From Oxalobacter paeniformigenes (lineage in GTDB: Bacteria; Pseudomonadota; Gammaproteobacteria; Burkholderiales; Burkholderiaceae_D): DNA of 64,000 bases. The notes beneath the pieces were generated by a model, which made no database searches, was not told the origin of the DNA, and was given only the letters and a program-made list of their open reading frames with translations. Within the stretch, counting starts at the first letter, position 1; every line of letters starts with the position of its first letter. The DNA is taken from assembly GCF_027158465.1 (NCBI RefSeq), contig NZ_JAMKYL010000001.1:558001-622000 (forward strand), read 5' to 3'. Of the stretch, positions 17,415 through 26,033 are shown piece by piece. Both the position numbers and the translations under genes were made by a program.

Positions 17415-18815
17415 TTATGGCGCGGTTTCTTCCGTATCGCTGTTGTCGCGCAACGCCTTTTCGGCGGAATCGACGGCGCGCCAGTATTCCCGCGCGATCC
17501 GGAACAGGACGGGGGAAAGCATCAGCAGGGCGATCAGGTTCGGAATCGCCATCAGGGCATTGAGCGTATCGGCCACCAGCCACAATGAAGCCAGATCGAC
17601 GAAAGGCAGCGTGCCGACCGGAATCGCCAGCACCCACAGCGCACGGAACGGCATGACCGAGCGGATGCCGAACAGGTACTGCGTGCATTTTTCGCTGTAA
17701 AGGCTCCAGCCGATGATCGTCGTGAGCGCGAACAAAACCAGCCCGATGCTGACGATATACTGTCCCGCGCCGGGCAGCGCCTGTTCGAATGCGACGACCG
17801 ACATGGCCGCGCCGTTCTTGCCGCTTTGCCATGCGCCGGTGATGACGATGACCAGACCGGTGATCGAGCAGATGACGATGGTATCCAGAAAGACACCGAG
17901 CATGGCGATCGTGCCTTGCCGTGCGGGGCTGTCGGTGATGGCGGTGGCATGCGCGATCGGGGAACTGCCCATGCCGGCTTCGTTGGAAAAGATGCCGCGC
18001 GCGATACCGAAACGCATCGCCGCCCAGACCGTCGCGCCGGCGAAGCCACCGGCGGCCGATACCGGCGTGAACGCGCTCTTGACGATTGTCGCGACGGCCG
18101 ACGGGATTTCCGAAAAATTCAGGATCAGAATGAGGATGCCGGCGGCGAAATAGCAGACCGCCATGAACGGCACGAGACGTCCCGCCACCTCGCCGATGCG
18201 CTTGATACCGCCCAGCAGCACCAGCCCGACCAGAATCGCCGTAATGATGCCGCTGATGACGGGATGCACCCCGAAGGTATGATGCATCGCATCGGCGATC
18301 GAATTGGATTGCACGGTATTGCCGATGCCGAAACCGGCGAACATGCCGAAGCAGGCGAAGAGAAACGCCAGCCATTTCCATTTTTCGCCCAGTCCCTTGC
18401 GGATATAGTACATGGGGCCGCCGATATAGTTGCCGTGTTCATCCTGTTCGCGGAAATGCACCGCGAGTACCGCTTCGGAAAACTTCGTCGCCATGCCGGC
18501 CAGCGCGATCAGCCACATCCAGAACAGCGCACCCGGCCCGCCGCAGAAAATCGCCGTGGCCACCCCCGCGATATTGCCGGTGCCCACCGTGGCGGACATC
18601 GCGGTCATCAGGGCGTTGAAAGGGGAAATATCGCCGGCCGTCCCTTCCTTGCGGCGGCCGCGCCACATCATCCGGAAACCGTAGAGAATGCGGCGCTGCA
18701 CCATGAAACGGTAGCCGACGGTCAGGAAAAGGCCGGTTCCCGCCAGAAGCGGCAGCAATACGGGGCCGCTGACGAAACTGTTGAATTGTTTGATCAGTTC
18801 GATAATGCCGTCCAT
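17415..18815 (-). CDS. AgcS-family sodium/alanine (or glycine) symporter
   Basis: A 466-residue amino-acid:cation symporter of the inner membrane. It shows the family signature ATVGTGNIAGVATAIFCGGP, followed by ALFWMWLIALAGMATKFSEA, and the GGPMYYIRKG loop; later GIARGIFSNEAGMGSSPIAHA is also diagnostic. About eleven helices. AgcS carriers take up alanine or glycine with Na+. The start at 18815 begins with MDGIIELIKQFNSFVSGPVL, the usual N-terminus. Acidic tail (SDTEETAP). Confidence 0.92.
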   Translation of the reverse strand: MDGIIELIKQFNSFVSGPVLLPLLAGTGLFLTVGYRFMVQRRILYGFRMMWRGRRKEGTAGDISPFNALMTAMSATVGTGNIAGVATAIFCGGPGALFWMWLIALAGMATKFSEAVLAVHFREQDEHGNYIGGPMYYIRKGLGEKWKWLAFLFACFGMFAGFGIGNTVQSNSIADAMHHTFGVHPVISGIITAILVGLVLLGGIKRIGEVAGRLVPFMAVCYFAAGILILILNFSEIPSAVATIVKSAFTPVSAAGGFAGATVWAAMRFGIARGIFSNEAGMGSSPIAHATAITDSPARQGTIAMLGVFLDTIVICSITGLVIVITGAWQSGKNGAAMSVVAFEQALPGAGQYIVSIGLVLFALTTIIGWSLYSEKCTQYLFGIRSVMPFRALWVLAIPVGTLPFVDLASLWLVADTLNALMAIPNLIALLMLSPVLFRIAREYWRAVDSAEKALRDNSDTEETAP

Positions 18816-19025
18816 GCCGATGCCGACCCTTTCCGATGGTTGCAGGGCAGAACGAAAGAAGGAATTGCCTGCCCGGTTCGATATATTGAAGCCGGTTATT
18901 GTAACAAGAGGATGCCGTTGCGGGAAACGCTGTGTGAACCGTACCCGACGCCATGCCGGATTTCGGGACGGACAACGGGCGAAAAAGGATCAGCGGCCGG
19001 TGCGCCCGACGGCGCCCGGCAAACG

Positions 19026-20591
19026 CTAGCGTTCGTCCTCGGCAGGATGGGATTTGGCCAGGCGCGTGATACGGACGGTCAGGATACGGCGGCCGCGCAT
19101 TTCGAGCACTTCGAAGCGGAAACCGTCATATTCGAAGGATTGGCCCACTTGCGGAACCGAGCCGAAACGTTCCAGCAAAAAGCCGTTCAGGGTCGAATAT
19201 TCCTGCTCCTCATCGACAAGCCCGTCGGTTTCCAGCGTCTGTTCGACGCTGTACAGATCCGTCGCGCCGTCGATATCCCAGACCCCGTCCTCGACCTCCT
19301 TCACAGAGAGCTGCTCATCCTCGTCGGGGAATTCGCCGGCGATGGCTTCCAGAATGTCGATCGGCGTGACCAGCCCCTCGACGGAACCGTATTCATCGAC
19401 GACCAGCGCCATCTGGCCACGCGAAGTCTTGAACAGATCAATGGCCTGCAGCACGCCGACCGATTCCGGAATGACGATGACTTCGCGGATGCTCTCGTCG
19501 TTGATCCGGCCGTAGGTATGCAGATCGTCCATCAGATCCTGCGCGCGGGCGATGCCGCGGACATTGTCCAGACGGGTGCGGGCGATCGGGAAAAAGCTGT
19601 GGGGGGTATTGCGCAACTGTTCCTGGATTTTTTCGGCATCGTCATCCAGATCGACCCAGCTGACTTCGTTGCGCGGCGTCATGATCGAACGGATCGGGCG
19701 TTCGCCCAGCGTCAGCACGCCGGAAACCATGTTGCGTTCTTCCTCGCCGAAAGCGGGTTCTTCGGCGATCACCGTTTTTTCCTCGGCTTCCAGCTCGCGC
19801 GGCTCGGTACGGGTCTTGCCGCCGAGCAGGCGCAACACGGCATCCGCCGTGCGGTCGCGCAACGGGATTTTCGCCATATGCTTCATGAAATTGTGCTGCG
19901 CGATCTGGTTGAACAGTTCGATCAGCACCGAGAATCCGATACAGGCGTACAGATACCCCTTCGGAATATGGAAACCGACCGCCTCGGCGATGAGCGACAG
20001 GCCGATCATCAGCAAAAACGACAGACACAGCACGACCACGGTCGGATGCTTGCTGACGAATTCGGTCAGCGGTTTCGATGCCCAGACCATGATGCAGACG
20101 GCGATGACGACGGCCGCCATCATGACCGGCAAATGCGAAACGATCCCGACGGCGGTGATGACCGAATCGAGCGAGAAAATCGCGTCCAGCACCACGATCT
20201 GGGTCACGACGACCCAGAAACTCGGAAAGACACGCTGTTCATCCTGCGGGTGCGGGCGGCCTTCGAGCCGTTCATGCAATTCCATCGTCGCCTTGAACAG
20301 CAGGAAAATACCGCCTATGAGCAAAATCAGGTCACGCCCGGAAAAGGAAACCGTATAGATGGAAAACAGCGGTTTCGTCAGCGTGATCATCCAGGACAGC
20401 AGCGAGAGCATCGCCAGCCGCATGAACATGGCGAGCACCAGACCGGTCAGTCTGGCATGATTGCGCTGCTTGGTGGGGAGTTTGTCGGCCAGAATGGCGA
20501 TAAAAACAAGATTATCGATACCGAGGACGACTTCCAGTACGACCAGGGTCAACAGACCGATCCAGATTGCCGGATCAAACAGCCATTCCAT
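19026..20591 (-). CDS. TerC-family membrane protein with CBS and CorC/HlyC domains
   Basis: A 521-residue protein like E. coli YoaE/YegH. Residues 1-240 form the TerC membrane domain (VVLEVVLGIDNLVFIAILAD with the conserved acidic pair and later VVVLDAIFSLDSVITAVG), residues about 295-425 hold a CBS pair (IMTPRNEVSWVDLDD and FKTSRGQMALVVDEYGSVEG), and residues 440-515 a CorC/HlyC domain (VWDIDGATDLYSVEQTL). TerC proteins are linked to metal (Mn2+) export and metalation of exported enzymes. Single gene, divergent from the cupin gene. Confidence 0.9.
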   Translation of the reverse strand: MEWLFDPAIWIGLLTLVVLEVVLGIDNLVFIAILADKLPTKQRNHARLTGLVLAMFMRLAMLSLLSWMITLTKPLFSIYTVSFSGRDLILLIGGIFLLFKATMELHERLEGRPHPQDEQRVFPSFWVVVTQIVVLDAIFSLDSVITAVGIVSHLPVMMAAVVIAVCIMVWASKPLTEFVSKHPTVVVLCLSFLLMIGLSLIAEAVGFHIPKGYLYACIGFSVLIELFNQIAQHNFMKHMAKIPLRDRTADAVLRLLGGKTRTEPRELEAEEKTVIAEEPAFGEEERNMVSGVLTLGERPIRSIMTPRNEVSWVDLDDDAEKIQEQLRNTPHSFFPIARTRLDNVRGIARAQDLMDDLHTYGRINDESIREVIVIPESVGVLQAIDLFKTSRGQMALVVDEYGSVEGLVTPIDILEAIAGEFPDEDEQLSVKEVEDGVWDIDGATDLYSVEQTLETDGLVDEEQEYSTLNGFLLERFGSVPQVGQSFEYDGFRFEVLEMRGRRILTVRITRLAKSHPAEDER

Positions 20592-20660
20592 AGACGAATA
20601 AAGAGTTGTTTCGAGGATTGTATTATCGCAAAAAATGGGGAGTTGTGCCTAATCATTTTT

Positions 20661-20679
20661 GCATTTTCGGCGAAAATGC
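20661..20679. promoter_or_regulatory. Inverted repeat upstream of the TerC gene
   Basis: GCATTTTCG / CGAAAATGC, nine-base arms around one G, in the AT-rich 240-base gap between the divergent TerC and cupin genes. Operator or weak hairpin; role unknown. Confidence 0.4.
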
Positions 20680-20834
20680 CATCATTTTTCATGAAAATAT
20701 CGAAAAACATCTGCAAATCACGTCAAAATAACAATATCGGCCATCGTGTGGAGACCATGCGGAAAAAGCGGGATACCGGTATTTGACTGCCGCTTCGGGG
20801 ATACAATCCCGTCATGGAAAAAGGAGGACACCCC

Positions 20835-21332
20835 ATGCAGGCCGCTACCCTGATCGCACATTATCGCCTCGAACCCCATCCGGAAGGTGGCTATTACCGT
20901 GAAACCTGGCGCAGCGATACCGTCATCGCGCGCGAGGCATTGCCCGAAGGCTTTTCGGGACCTCGCCATTGCTCGACCGCCATTCTCTTCCTGCTTGAAA
21001 ACCGCGACGTCTCCAGACTGCACCGCATCCGCTCCGACGAAATATGGCACTTCTACGGCGGAGGTCCCTTGCGTCTGGCGATGATTTTCCCGAACGGCAC
21101 GGCAAAAGAAATCGTGCTGGGACAAGACATCGAAGCCGGGCAATACGTCCAGTACGTCGTTCCCGCCGGCGTCTGGTTCGGTGCGAAACCCTGCGCCGGT
21201 ACCGGCTTTTCCTTCGTCGGCTGCACCGTATCGCCGGGCTTCGATTTCGCCGACTTCGAACTGGGCGAGAAAACACGTCTTTTGCAAGCCTTTCCGCAGG
21301 CACACGCCACCATCGGCGAATTTTGCCCCTGA
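20835..21332 (+). CDS. Cupin-fold protein, DUF985 family
   Basis: A 165-residue cytosolic protein. The opening HYRLEPHPEGGYYRETWRS and the core AILFLLENRDVSRLHRIRSDEIWHFYGG carry the DUF985 cupin pattern with its H-R-x-x-S-D-E-x-W-H metal-site region, and VVPAGVWFGAKP follows as in the family. Biochemical role unproven (sugar- or nucleotide-sugar-binding has been suggested for the fold). ATG 20835 is preferred to the ATG at 20814, because AAGGAGG sits just upstream of it. A TACAAT box lies at 20802. Confidence 0.85.
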   Translation: MQAATLIAHYRLEPHPEGGYYRETWRSDTVIAREALPEGFSGPRHCSTAILFLLENRDVSRLHRIRSDEIWHFYGGGPLRLAMIFPNGTAKEIVLGQDIEAGQYVQYVVPAGVWFGAKPCAGTGFSFVGCTVSPGFDFADFELGEKTRLLQAFPQAHATIGEFCP

Positions 21333-21429
21333 ACGCGAAGGCATGGCCGGCATCCCGGAAATATCCGCATCACCATACGCAACGGCGCATTATTGTGCCG
21401 GATACCCCGGAAATCGCGGTATAGTCCAT

Positions 21430-21445
21430 ATATGGCTAGCCATAT
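21430..21445. promoter_or_regulatory. 16-base perfect palindrome upstream of the phage regulator candidate
   Basis: ATATGGCTAGCCATAT is self-complementary and lies 42 bases before the start of the next gene. Possible operator of a phage regulator. Confidence 0.45.
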
Positions 21446-21486
21446 GGTGCCTGAATGGATGAAAAGCGATGAAAAAGGAGTGAAAA

Positions 21487-21966
21487 ATGCCGTCAGACCT
21501 GAGAGAAGAAACCATCCGGCCGGAACTGGTACGTCAGGCGGAAGCCCTGTTGCAGGACTGGTATGAATGGACGCGGCAATGGCGACCGCAGCTGGGCATA
21601 AGGACCAGTTCGCCATACGGTTACGATGCACAGGAAAACGCGGCGGTTTGCGATGACGACGATGACGGAATCCTGTGCCGCGCCCGGATGGAAGCGGTCG
21701 AATGCTGTATCAACAGCCTGCCGCCGGAAATGGAACGGGCGATCGGACTGGAAATGCGGCGGCGCAGCGGTTCGCGTGCGGTAAACATGCCGCAGACGAC
21801 GCAGGCATACCGGCACGCCGTGAAAGCGATCGTGCCGAAGATGGCGGGGCGCTGCCTGCTCACGCACAGCGCCATGCATCCGGTCGCAGGCCGGGCATGG
21901 CGTCGGGGGCGGCAGCTGAAACCGCAAGCGGGCGCGCCGGCATGCCGGAAAGCGGCAGGGGGGTGA
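21487..21966 (+). CDS. Phage late-regulator-like protein (Q/RinA-type candidate)
   Basis: A 159-residue basic protein preceded by AAAAGGAG. Its middle (RMEAVECCINSLPPEMERAIGLEMRRR) and AVNMPQTTQAYRHAVKAIVPKM resemble the C-terminal halves of small phage transcription regulators placed before lysis genes. The position, at the head of a lysis cassette with several terminators between, is that of an antiterminator or late activator. The family assignment is tentative; a host gene of unknown function is possible. Confidence 0.45.
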   Translation: MPSDLREETIRPELVRQAEALLQDWYEWTRQWRPQLGIRTSSPYGYDAQENAAVCDDDDDGILCRARMEAVECCINSLPPEMERAIGLEMRRRSGSRAVNMPQTTQAYRHAVKAIVPKMAGRCLLTHSAMHPVAGRAWRRGRQLKPQAGAPACRKAAGG

Positions 21967-21985
21967 CAGAAGAAAAATACCCCTT

Positions 21986-21999
21986 ACAATCATGATTGT
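21986..21999. promoter_or_regulatory. 14-base perfect palindrome
   Basis: ACAATCATGATTGT, just after the late-regulator candidate. On either strand it overlaps a TACAAT-like -10. Possible operator. Confidence 0.4.
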
Positions 22000-22149
22000 G
22001 GTGGGCGCGCTCGCCCAAAAGCGCGCAAGACCGGGATGCCCGTCGTATGCGACACGGCGCAACCATGCGCAACGGGACGCAAGCCATGCGGCGATACGAT
22101 ATGTCTGGCGATACGCAAGTGCATCCCGCACGCACCAGTTCGACTCATG

Positions 22150-22173
22150 GCTCCGCACGGCGGAGCTTTTTTT
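22150..22173 (+). terminator. Terminator 1 in the phage lysis region
   Basis: Stem GCTCCGC / GCGGAGC, loop ACG, followed by seven T. Confidence 0.85.
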
Positions 22174-22248
22174 ATGCCATGTAACAAGCCCTGTTTCTTT
22201 CCGCAAGGCCGCAGGCCCGGGACAGGACAGGCGCAAAGGAGAAAAAGG

Positions 22249-22578
22249 ATGTCCGAAGCGATACATCCCGCACAGGAAAGCGGCAGGCAAGACGCCCTGT
22301 TCGACTGGGTATGGAAAAAAGACGATCTGCATTACGAACGCGAGCGGCTGGCACGCTACCGGCATGCCGCGGGCAAGGCAGTCTCCGGCAAAAACACCGG
22401 ATGGAATCGTGAAAAACCGGTGAAAGACAAACCGTCGAAATGCCGCCGCGCCATCGCGGCAAACACCCTGCGCGACAGGGGGGCGCATGCCGCGTTATGC
22501 CGTACCTTCTCCGGCAGGACGAAATACCCGGCATCCCGGTACAACATGCTATTGGCTAGCCGGGGCAACAGCATGTAA
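22249..22578 (+). CDS. Hypothetical phage-associated protein
   Basis: A 109-residue basic protein (MSEAIHPAQESGRQDALFDW then a Lys/Arg-rich body) preceded by AAGGAG about eight bases before ATG 22249. The FDWVWKKDDLHYERERLARY segment looks helical. No family recognised. It lies between terminators and before the lysis genes, so it is probably part of the phage island. Confidence 0.45.
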   Translation: MSEAIHPAQESGRQDALFDWVWKKDDLHYERERLARYRHAAGKAVSGKNTGWNREKPVKDKPSKCRRAIAANTLRDRGAHAALCRTFSGRTKYPASRYNMLLASRGNSM

Positions 22579-22778
22579 AATCGTTGAACCGGCATGTCAT
22601 CCGGCATATGGCACCGTTTGCACGGGACATCCGCTGAACGATTGCCGGTTTTTGATGGATTGAAGGCAGGGAATGATTGCAACCAGATAGCTTCCCTGCC
22701 TTCTCTCTCATTGATCGCATTCGCCAGGCCCGTCTTGCGACGGGTAGCGGCGACAGCACATATCCGACAGAACACACG

Positions 22779-22811
22779 AAACCCCGCACGGCTAGACCGG
22801 CGGGGTTTTTT
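22779..22811 (+). terminator. Terminator 2 in the phage lysis region
   Basis: AAACCCCGC / GCGGGGTTT with a 12-base loop and a run of T. Confidence 0.8.
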
Positions 22812-22862
22812 ATCGCCCGCAGGTTTTTCCGGCGCAATCGTACCGGATACCGCAGGGAAAAC

Positions 22863-22887
22863 AGCCCGCCTCGCGCGGGCTTTTTTT
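22863..22887 (+). terminator. Terminator 3 in the phage lysis region
   Basis: AGCCCGC / GCGGGCT with loop CTCGC followed by six more T. The 22579-22938 stretch holds these two terminators and no gene. Confidence 0.85.
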
Positions 22888-22938
22888 ATCGGAAAACCCC
22901 ATGGCCGGAAATACCGTTGCCGGCAGAAAGGAAAGCAT

Positions 22939-23031
22939 ATGGACGGATACCAGAGACAGCACGAACCGGCGAAAGCCAAAGGCCCCGGCAAGACACCGGC
23001 AGGCTCCGTGACGGCGGGAGACGCGAAATGA
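22939..23031 (+). CDS. 30-residue ORF coupled to the holin-like gene
   Basis: ATG 22939 follows AGAAAGGAAAG and encodes MDGYQRQHEPAKAKGPGKTP plus ten more residues. Its stop overlaps the next start as ATGA (23028-23031), which argues for translation. Hydrophilic, no family. It may serve only to couple translation of the next gene. Confidence 0.4.
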   Translation: MDGYQRQHEPAKAKGPGKTPAGSVTAGDAK

Positions 23032-23327
23032 CGATCCGGGACGAATTGCCGCACGAACCGGAAGCCGCGCACGCGCTCATCCGGCAGAAACTCAACGAAC
23101 ATACCGACGCCATCAACAGCCTGATCGAAACCAACCGCAAGCAGGACGAACGGCTGGAACGGATCGAGAAAAACACGTCCATGCTGGTGGAAATATTCCG
23201 CGCGGGCGACGGCACGCTCAAGGCCGTTCGCTGGTTCGGCAAACTGCTCATCTGGACAGGCAGCCTCTCGTCCGCGGCTTATGCACTGTGGTATGCCATC
23301 GTCAACTGGCCGCACAGGGGGGCATGA
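23028..23327 (+). CDS. Holin-like membrane protein
   Basis: A 99-residue protein: a charged N-terminal half with a coiled-coil-like run (LNEHTDAINSLIETNRKQDE) and a C-terminal hydrophobic stretch FGKLLIWTGSLSSAAYALWY. Size, layout and position directly before the endolysin fit a phage holin or hemolysin XhlA-like protein, which permits endolysin release. The start overlaps the upstream stop and its own stop overlaps the endolysin start (ATGATGG), so the three are coupled. Confidence 0.6.
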   Translation: MTIRDELPHEPEAAHALIRQKLNEHTDAINSLIETNRKQDERLERIEKNTSMLVEIFRAGDGTLKAVRWFGKLLIWTGSLSSAAYALWYAIVNWPHRGA

Positions 23328-23821
23328 TGGACGGAAAGAAAACCCGGATGGCTGCCGGTGCGCTGGGCATCGGTGCGGCACTGCTGGTCGCCATCGCCAC
23401 GCACGAAGGCTATCGCGGCGAAGCCTACCGTGACGCGGCCGGCATTCCCACCATCGGCTACGGCGAAACGTCAGGTGTGAAGATGGGCGACAAGACCACA
23501 CCGGAACGGGCGCTTGTGCAACTGCTGGAAAGTACGGAAAAACATGCCGACGCCATCCGCGCCTGCATCCATGTCCCGCTGTACCAGCACGAATTCGACG
23601 CTTACATCTCGCTGTCCTACAACATCGGGGCAGGGGCGTTTTGCCGCTCCACCCTCGTGAAAAAACTCAACGCCGGCGATTACGGCGGCGCATGCGAGGA
23701 AATCAGGCGCTGGAACCGCGCGGGCGGCAAGGTCTTGCCGGGACTCGTCAAGCGGCGGGAAGCGGAATACGCCATGTGCAAGGGGACGTCGTCAAACGGA
23801 AAGACAATCGCGGCGAAGTGA
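23324..23821 (+). CDS. SAR endolysin, phage lysozyme (GH24)
   Basis: A 165-residue peptidoglycan hydrolase. The N-terminal MAAGALGIGAALLVAIATH is a weakly hydrophobic, Gly/Ala-rich signal-anchor-release segment, so export needs only Sec and the holin then triggers release. The catalytic triad of T4-like lysozymes is visible: Glu in HEGYRGEAYR, Asp in YRDAAG, and Thr in PTIGYGET. Later SLSYNIGAGAFCRSTLVKKL and EIRRWNRAGGKVLPGLVKRR are typical of the family. Starts at overlapping ATGs 23324/23327. Confidence 0.9.
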   Translation: MMDGKKTRMAAGALGIGAALLVAIATHEGYRGEAYRDAAGIPTIGYGETSGVKMGDKTTPERALVQLLESTEKHADAIRACIHVPLYQHEFDAYISLSYNIGAGAFCRSTLVKKLNAGDYGGACEEIRRWNRAGGKVLPGLVKRREAEYAMCKGTSSNGKTIAAK

Positions 23822-23843
23822 AAACAGGCGAAAGGAGACACAC

Positions 23844-24413
23844 ATGCGGAAAATCGTACTGGCGGCACTGATCGCCTTCATCATCGGCACGCTGGCGGGG
23901 TACCGGACGGGAAGCGCCGTCAGTCAGGCCGGACACGACCGGTATCTCGCGCAACAGGCGCGACAGGAAAACGCGCGGCTGGCCGAAGTGATGGAAAACA
24001 ACCGGACATTGCACCATGAAATCAGTCGCTTGCAGGCGACAAGAGAAAAGGAAAACAAAGATGCACAGGAAAAATACCATGCTTTGCTGGCTCGTATCGC
24101 TCGCGGCGATACAAGGCTGTCAATCCCCGTCCGTACCGCCGGCGGATTGTCCTGTTCCGGACGTGCCGCCGATGCAGCTGGAAAAACGGACGCCGGACTT
24201 GACCCGGAGACTGCTCGACGCATTTTGTCTGTCGGACACGACGGCGATGCCGCCATCCGGGAACTGAACCAGTGTATCGACCAGTACCGTGCGGTTCGGG
24301 AACGGTTCGAGACCTTGCGCAGCCCGAAACGCCCGGGCGACAGGGTGGAAAAGGCGAGCGGCGACGCAAAACCGGAGACGGCAGCAAGCCGGACAGCGGC
24401 GCAGCATACCTGA
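23844..24413 (+). CDS. Rz-like inner-membrane spanin
   Basis: A 189-residue protein with an N-terminal membrane anchor (IVLAALIAFIIGTLAGY) and a periplasmic helical domain (QARQENARLAEVMENNRTLH, KENKDAQEKYHALLARIARG). It ends with CIDQYRAVRERFETLRS and a polar tail. i-spanins bridge the periplasm with a lipoprotein partner and fuse the membranes at lysis. The partner Rz1 is encoded inside this gene. Follows the endolysin by 22 bases with an AAAGGAG site. Confidence 0.85.
   Translation: MRKIVLAALIAFIIGTLAGYRTGSAVSQAGHDRYLAQQARQENARLAEVMENNRTLHHEISRLQATREKENKDAQEKYHALLARIARGDTRLSIPVRTAGGLSCSGRAADAAGKTDAGLDPETARRILSVGHDGDAAIRELNQCIDQYRAVRERFETLRSPKRPGDRVEKASGDAKPETAASRTAAQHT
24061..24267 (+). 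CDS. Rz1-like outer-membrane spanin lipoprotein, nested in Rz
   Basis: A 68-residue protein read in a different frame wholly inside the Rz gene. It has a lipoprotein signal MLCWLVSLAAIQGC with the lipobox ending in Cys, then a short proline-rich stretch (SPSVPPADCPVPDVPPMQL), as in lambda Rz1. Nested or overlapping Rz/Rz1 pairs are known in many phages. Start ATG 24061 follows a purine-rich AGAAAAGGAAAAC sequence. Confidence 0.8.
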   Translation: MHRKNTMLCWLVSLAAIQGCQSPSVPPADCPVPDVPPMQLEKRTPDLTRRLLDAFCLSDTTAMPPSGN

Positions 24414-24480
24414 AAAAGTGTTCGGGACTGTATGAAAGTGTTGCGTTACAATCCTGACGTTATCCGCAAGCAATTTCCCT

Positions 24481-24996
24481 ATGCCCGACCGTTACCGTTC
24501 ACAAGACCCAGCCAGTCAGCGCGACATGCCCGGAAAGGAGCGGCAAGGCGGTATCTGGCTGACGTTGCTGATTTTCATTTTCATCGTCGGCCGTCCGCTG
24601 TGGCATGGCGTGACGCAATCGCTTGTCCTGACGCGCCAGTGGCAGGCCGATCCCGCGATATGGTACGACATCGTCTGGCAGCGGCATTGCCGGATCATCT
24701 GGAGCGTGTTTTTCCTCACGACCCTGCTCAGCGTTTCCGCCGGCATCATGCTCTGGAAAACCCGCCGTCCCGCCGCCGTCTGGTATGCCGTCGCCGTCCT
24801 GTGGCTCGCATGGCCGGGCGCCTGCCTTGCCCAGAGCGCGGGATGGCTCTGGTACGGCGACCCGGTCCGCGCCGCGCTCTGGCTCCTTGCCGAACGGAAA
24901 AACCTTGTCTTCTCGTGCATCATGCCGTTCATCTGGACATGTTACCTCTACCGTTCCCGTCGGGTCAGGGCGCGGTATTGGCCGGACGATACCTGA
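24481..24996 (+). CDS. DUF2569-type membrane protein, copy 1
   Basis: A 171-residue protein with about four membrane segments (IWLTLLIFIFIVGRPLW, WSVFFLTTLLSVSAGIML, VWYAVAVLWLAWPGACLA, VFSCIMPFIWTCYLY) and a closing S-R-R-V-R-x-x-Y motif. The topology and ending match DUF2569 proteins (as in E. coli YdgK); function unknown. The ribosome site is weak, and an in-frame ATG at 24526 is an alternative. First of four such genes directly after the lysis cassette; a TACAAT box lies at 24447. Confidence 0.7.
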   Translation: MPDRYRSQDPASQRDMPGKERQGGIWLTLLIFIFIVGRPLWHGVTQSLVLTRQWQADPAIWYDIVWQRHCRIIWSVFFLTTLLSVSAGIMLWKTRRPAAVWYAVAVLWLAWPGACLAQSAGWLWYGDPVRAALWLLAERKNLVFSCIMPFIWTCYLYRSRRVRARYWPDDT

Positions 24997-25382
24997 AGCG
25001 CACACGGGGAAGGACAGTTGACGGCGGCGGCATGGCAAAATCCGCGTGGCAAAGTTCGCCGGACAGACATAAGGTACCGATTCGCGTGCAGGCCGCACGC
25101 ATGGACGGAATCGCCTTGCCGTTTCGCCGAAATCGCCTGTCAACGGCGGCGTTTCACGTATCCGCAGGGCGAACGCGTCCGGCTGACGGAGAAAAAGACG
25201 GACGACAAATGGCGGCAGGCGGGCGGCCGACTTGCAACAGACGGGCGGCGAACGGTAGCGGACATGGGTGGCCGACAGGGCAGGGCATGCCTTTTATGGA
25301 ATCGGGCAGTCTTTTCGGCGCATATGCTGTATCATTAGCGCCTCGCGCGTCGCCCGGCACCGCTTTGGCGAACGCGTACCGT

Positions 25383-25409
25383 AACGGCATTCACGAACGC
25401 CGTTTTTTT
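25383..25409 (+). terminator. Terminator between DUF2569 copies 1 and 2
   Basis: AACGGC / GCCGTT stem, ten-base loop, seven T in all. The rest of the 24997-25428 gap shows no gene. Confidence 0.65.
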
Positions 25410-25428
25410 ATCGCAGCGATACCCGAAC

Positions 25429-25980
25429 ATGGAAGGACAGCAAACGGCACCGACGGAAGAAAAAAGCCCGACGGCACCGCCGGACGACACGATACAGGCA
25501 CATCCGGAAAACCGCCCGGATGAACCGGTCTGGCTCATCTTCCTGATCCTGCTGTTCATGTTCGGCAATCCGCTGTTCGATACCTGCTCGTTTCTGATGC
25601 AGCTCAGGCTGTATGAACGAGTCGGCATCGTCCGGGTCTTTCCCGACATTTTCAGCTTTTATACCGGATACGGCTGGTTCATCGTCATCTTTTCCTCGCT
25701 GGTCAGCCTTTATACGGGATATCGGCTTGGCGAGAGAAGGGAATGGGCGTCCATCCAGTTCGCCCGCTGGATGTTCTGGCTCATCGGGCCGTTGCAGGTT
25801 TTGTTGCTGCAAGGCGTCTATTGCCTCTTTTTCATCAGCGTATCCGGCTACAAGATACTGGGATACGTTCTCTTGCCGATGGCCAAATCGTTGCTCTGGA
25901 CACTGGTATGGACGACCTGGCTGGGAAAATCCCGTCACATCCGCGAACTTTACGGCTATACTGGGGAAGAGGAAAGCTGA
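25429..25980 (+). CDS. DUF2569-type membrane protein, copy 2
   Basis: A 183-residue paralogue: a polar N-terminal 35 residues, then four membrane segments starting PVWLIFLILLFMFGNPLFD, and an ending with YVLLPMAKSLLWTLVWTTWL and G-K-S-R-H-I-R-E-L-Y. The sequence differs much from the neighbours though the layout is the same, so the duplication is old or the copies were acquired separately. ATG 25429 lies 20 bases after the terminator, leaving no room for a leader; expression may depend on read-through or start codon choice. Confidence 0.65.
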   Translation: MEGQQTAPTEEKSPTAPPDDTIQAHPENRPDEPVWLIFLILLFMFGNPLFDTCSFLMQLRLYERVGIVRVFPDIFSFYTGYGWFIVIFSSLVSLYTGYRLGERREWASIQFARWMFWLIGPLQVLLLQGVYCLFFISVSGYKILGYVLLPMAKSLLWTLVWTTWLGKSRHIRELYGYTGEEES

Positions 25981-26033
25981 CACGGCTTGCGCCGTCAGGG
26001 CGGCCGACAGCCATCCGGTGGAGAAACGACATC

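Noticed and set aside
17826..20786. 986-codon plus-strand open frame
   Set aside because: It is antisense to the AgcS and TerC genes, rich in His, Arg, Asp and Gln, and has no family features; a shadow of GC-rich coding DNA.
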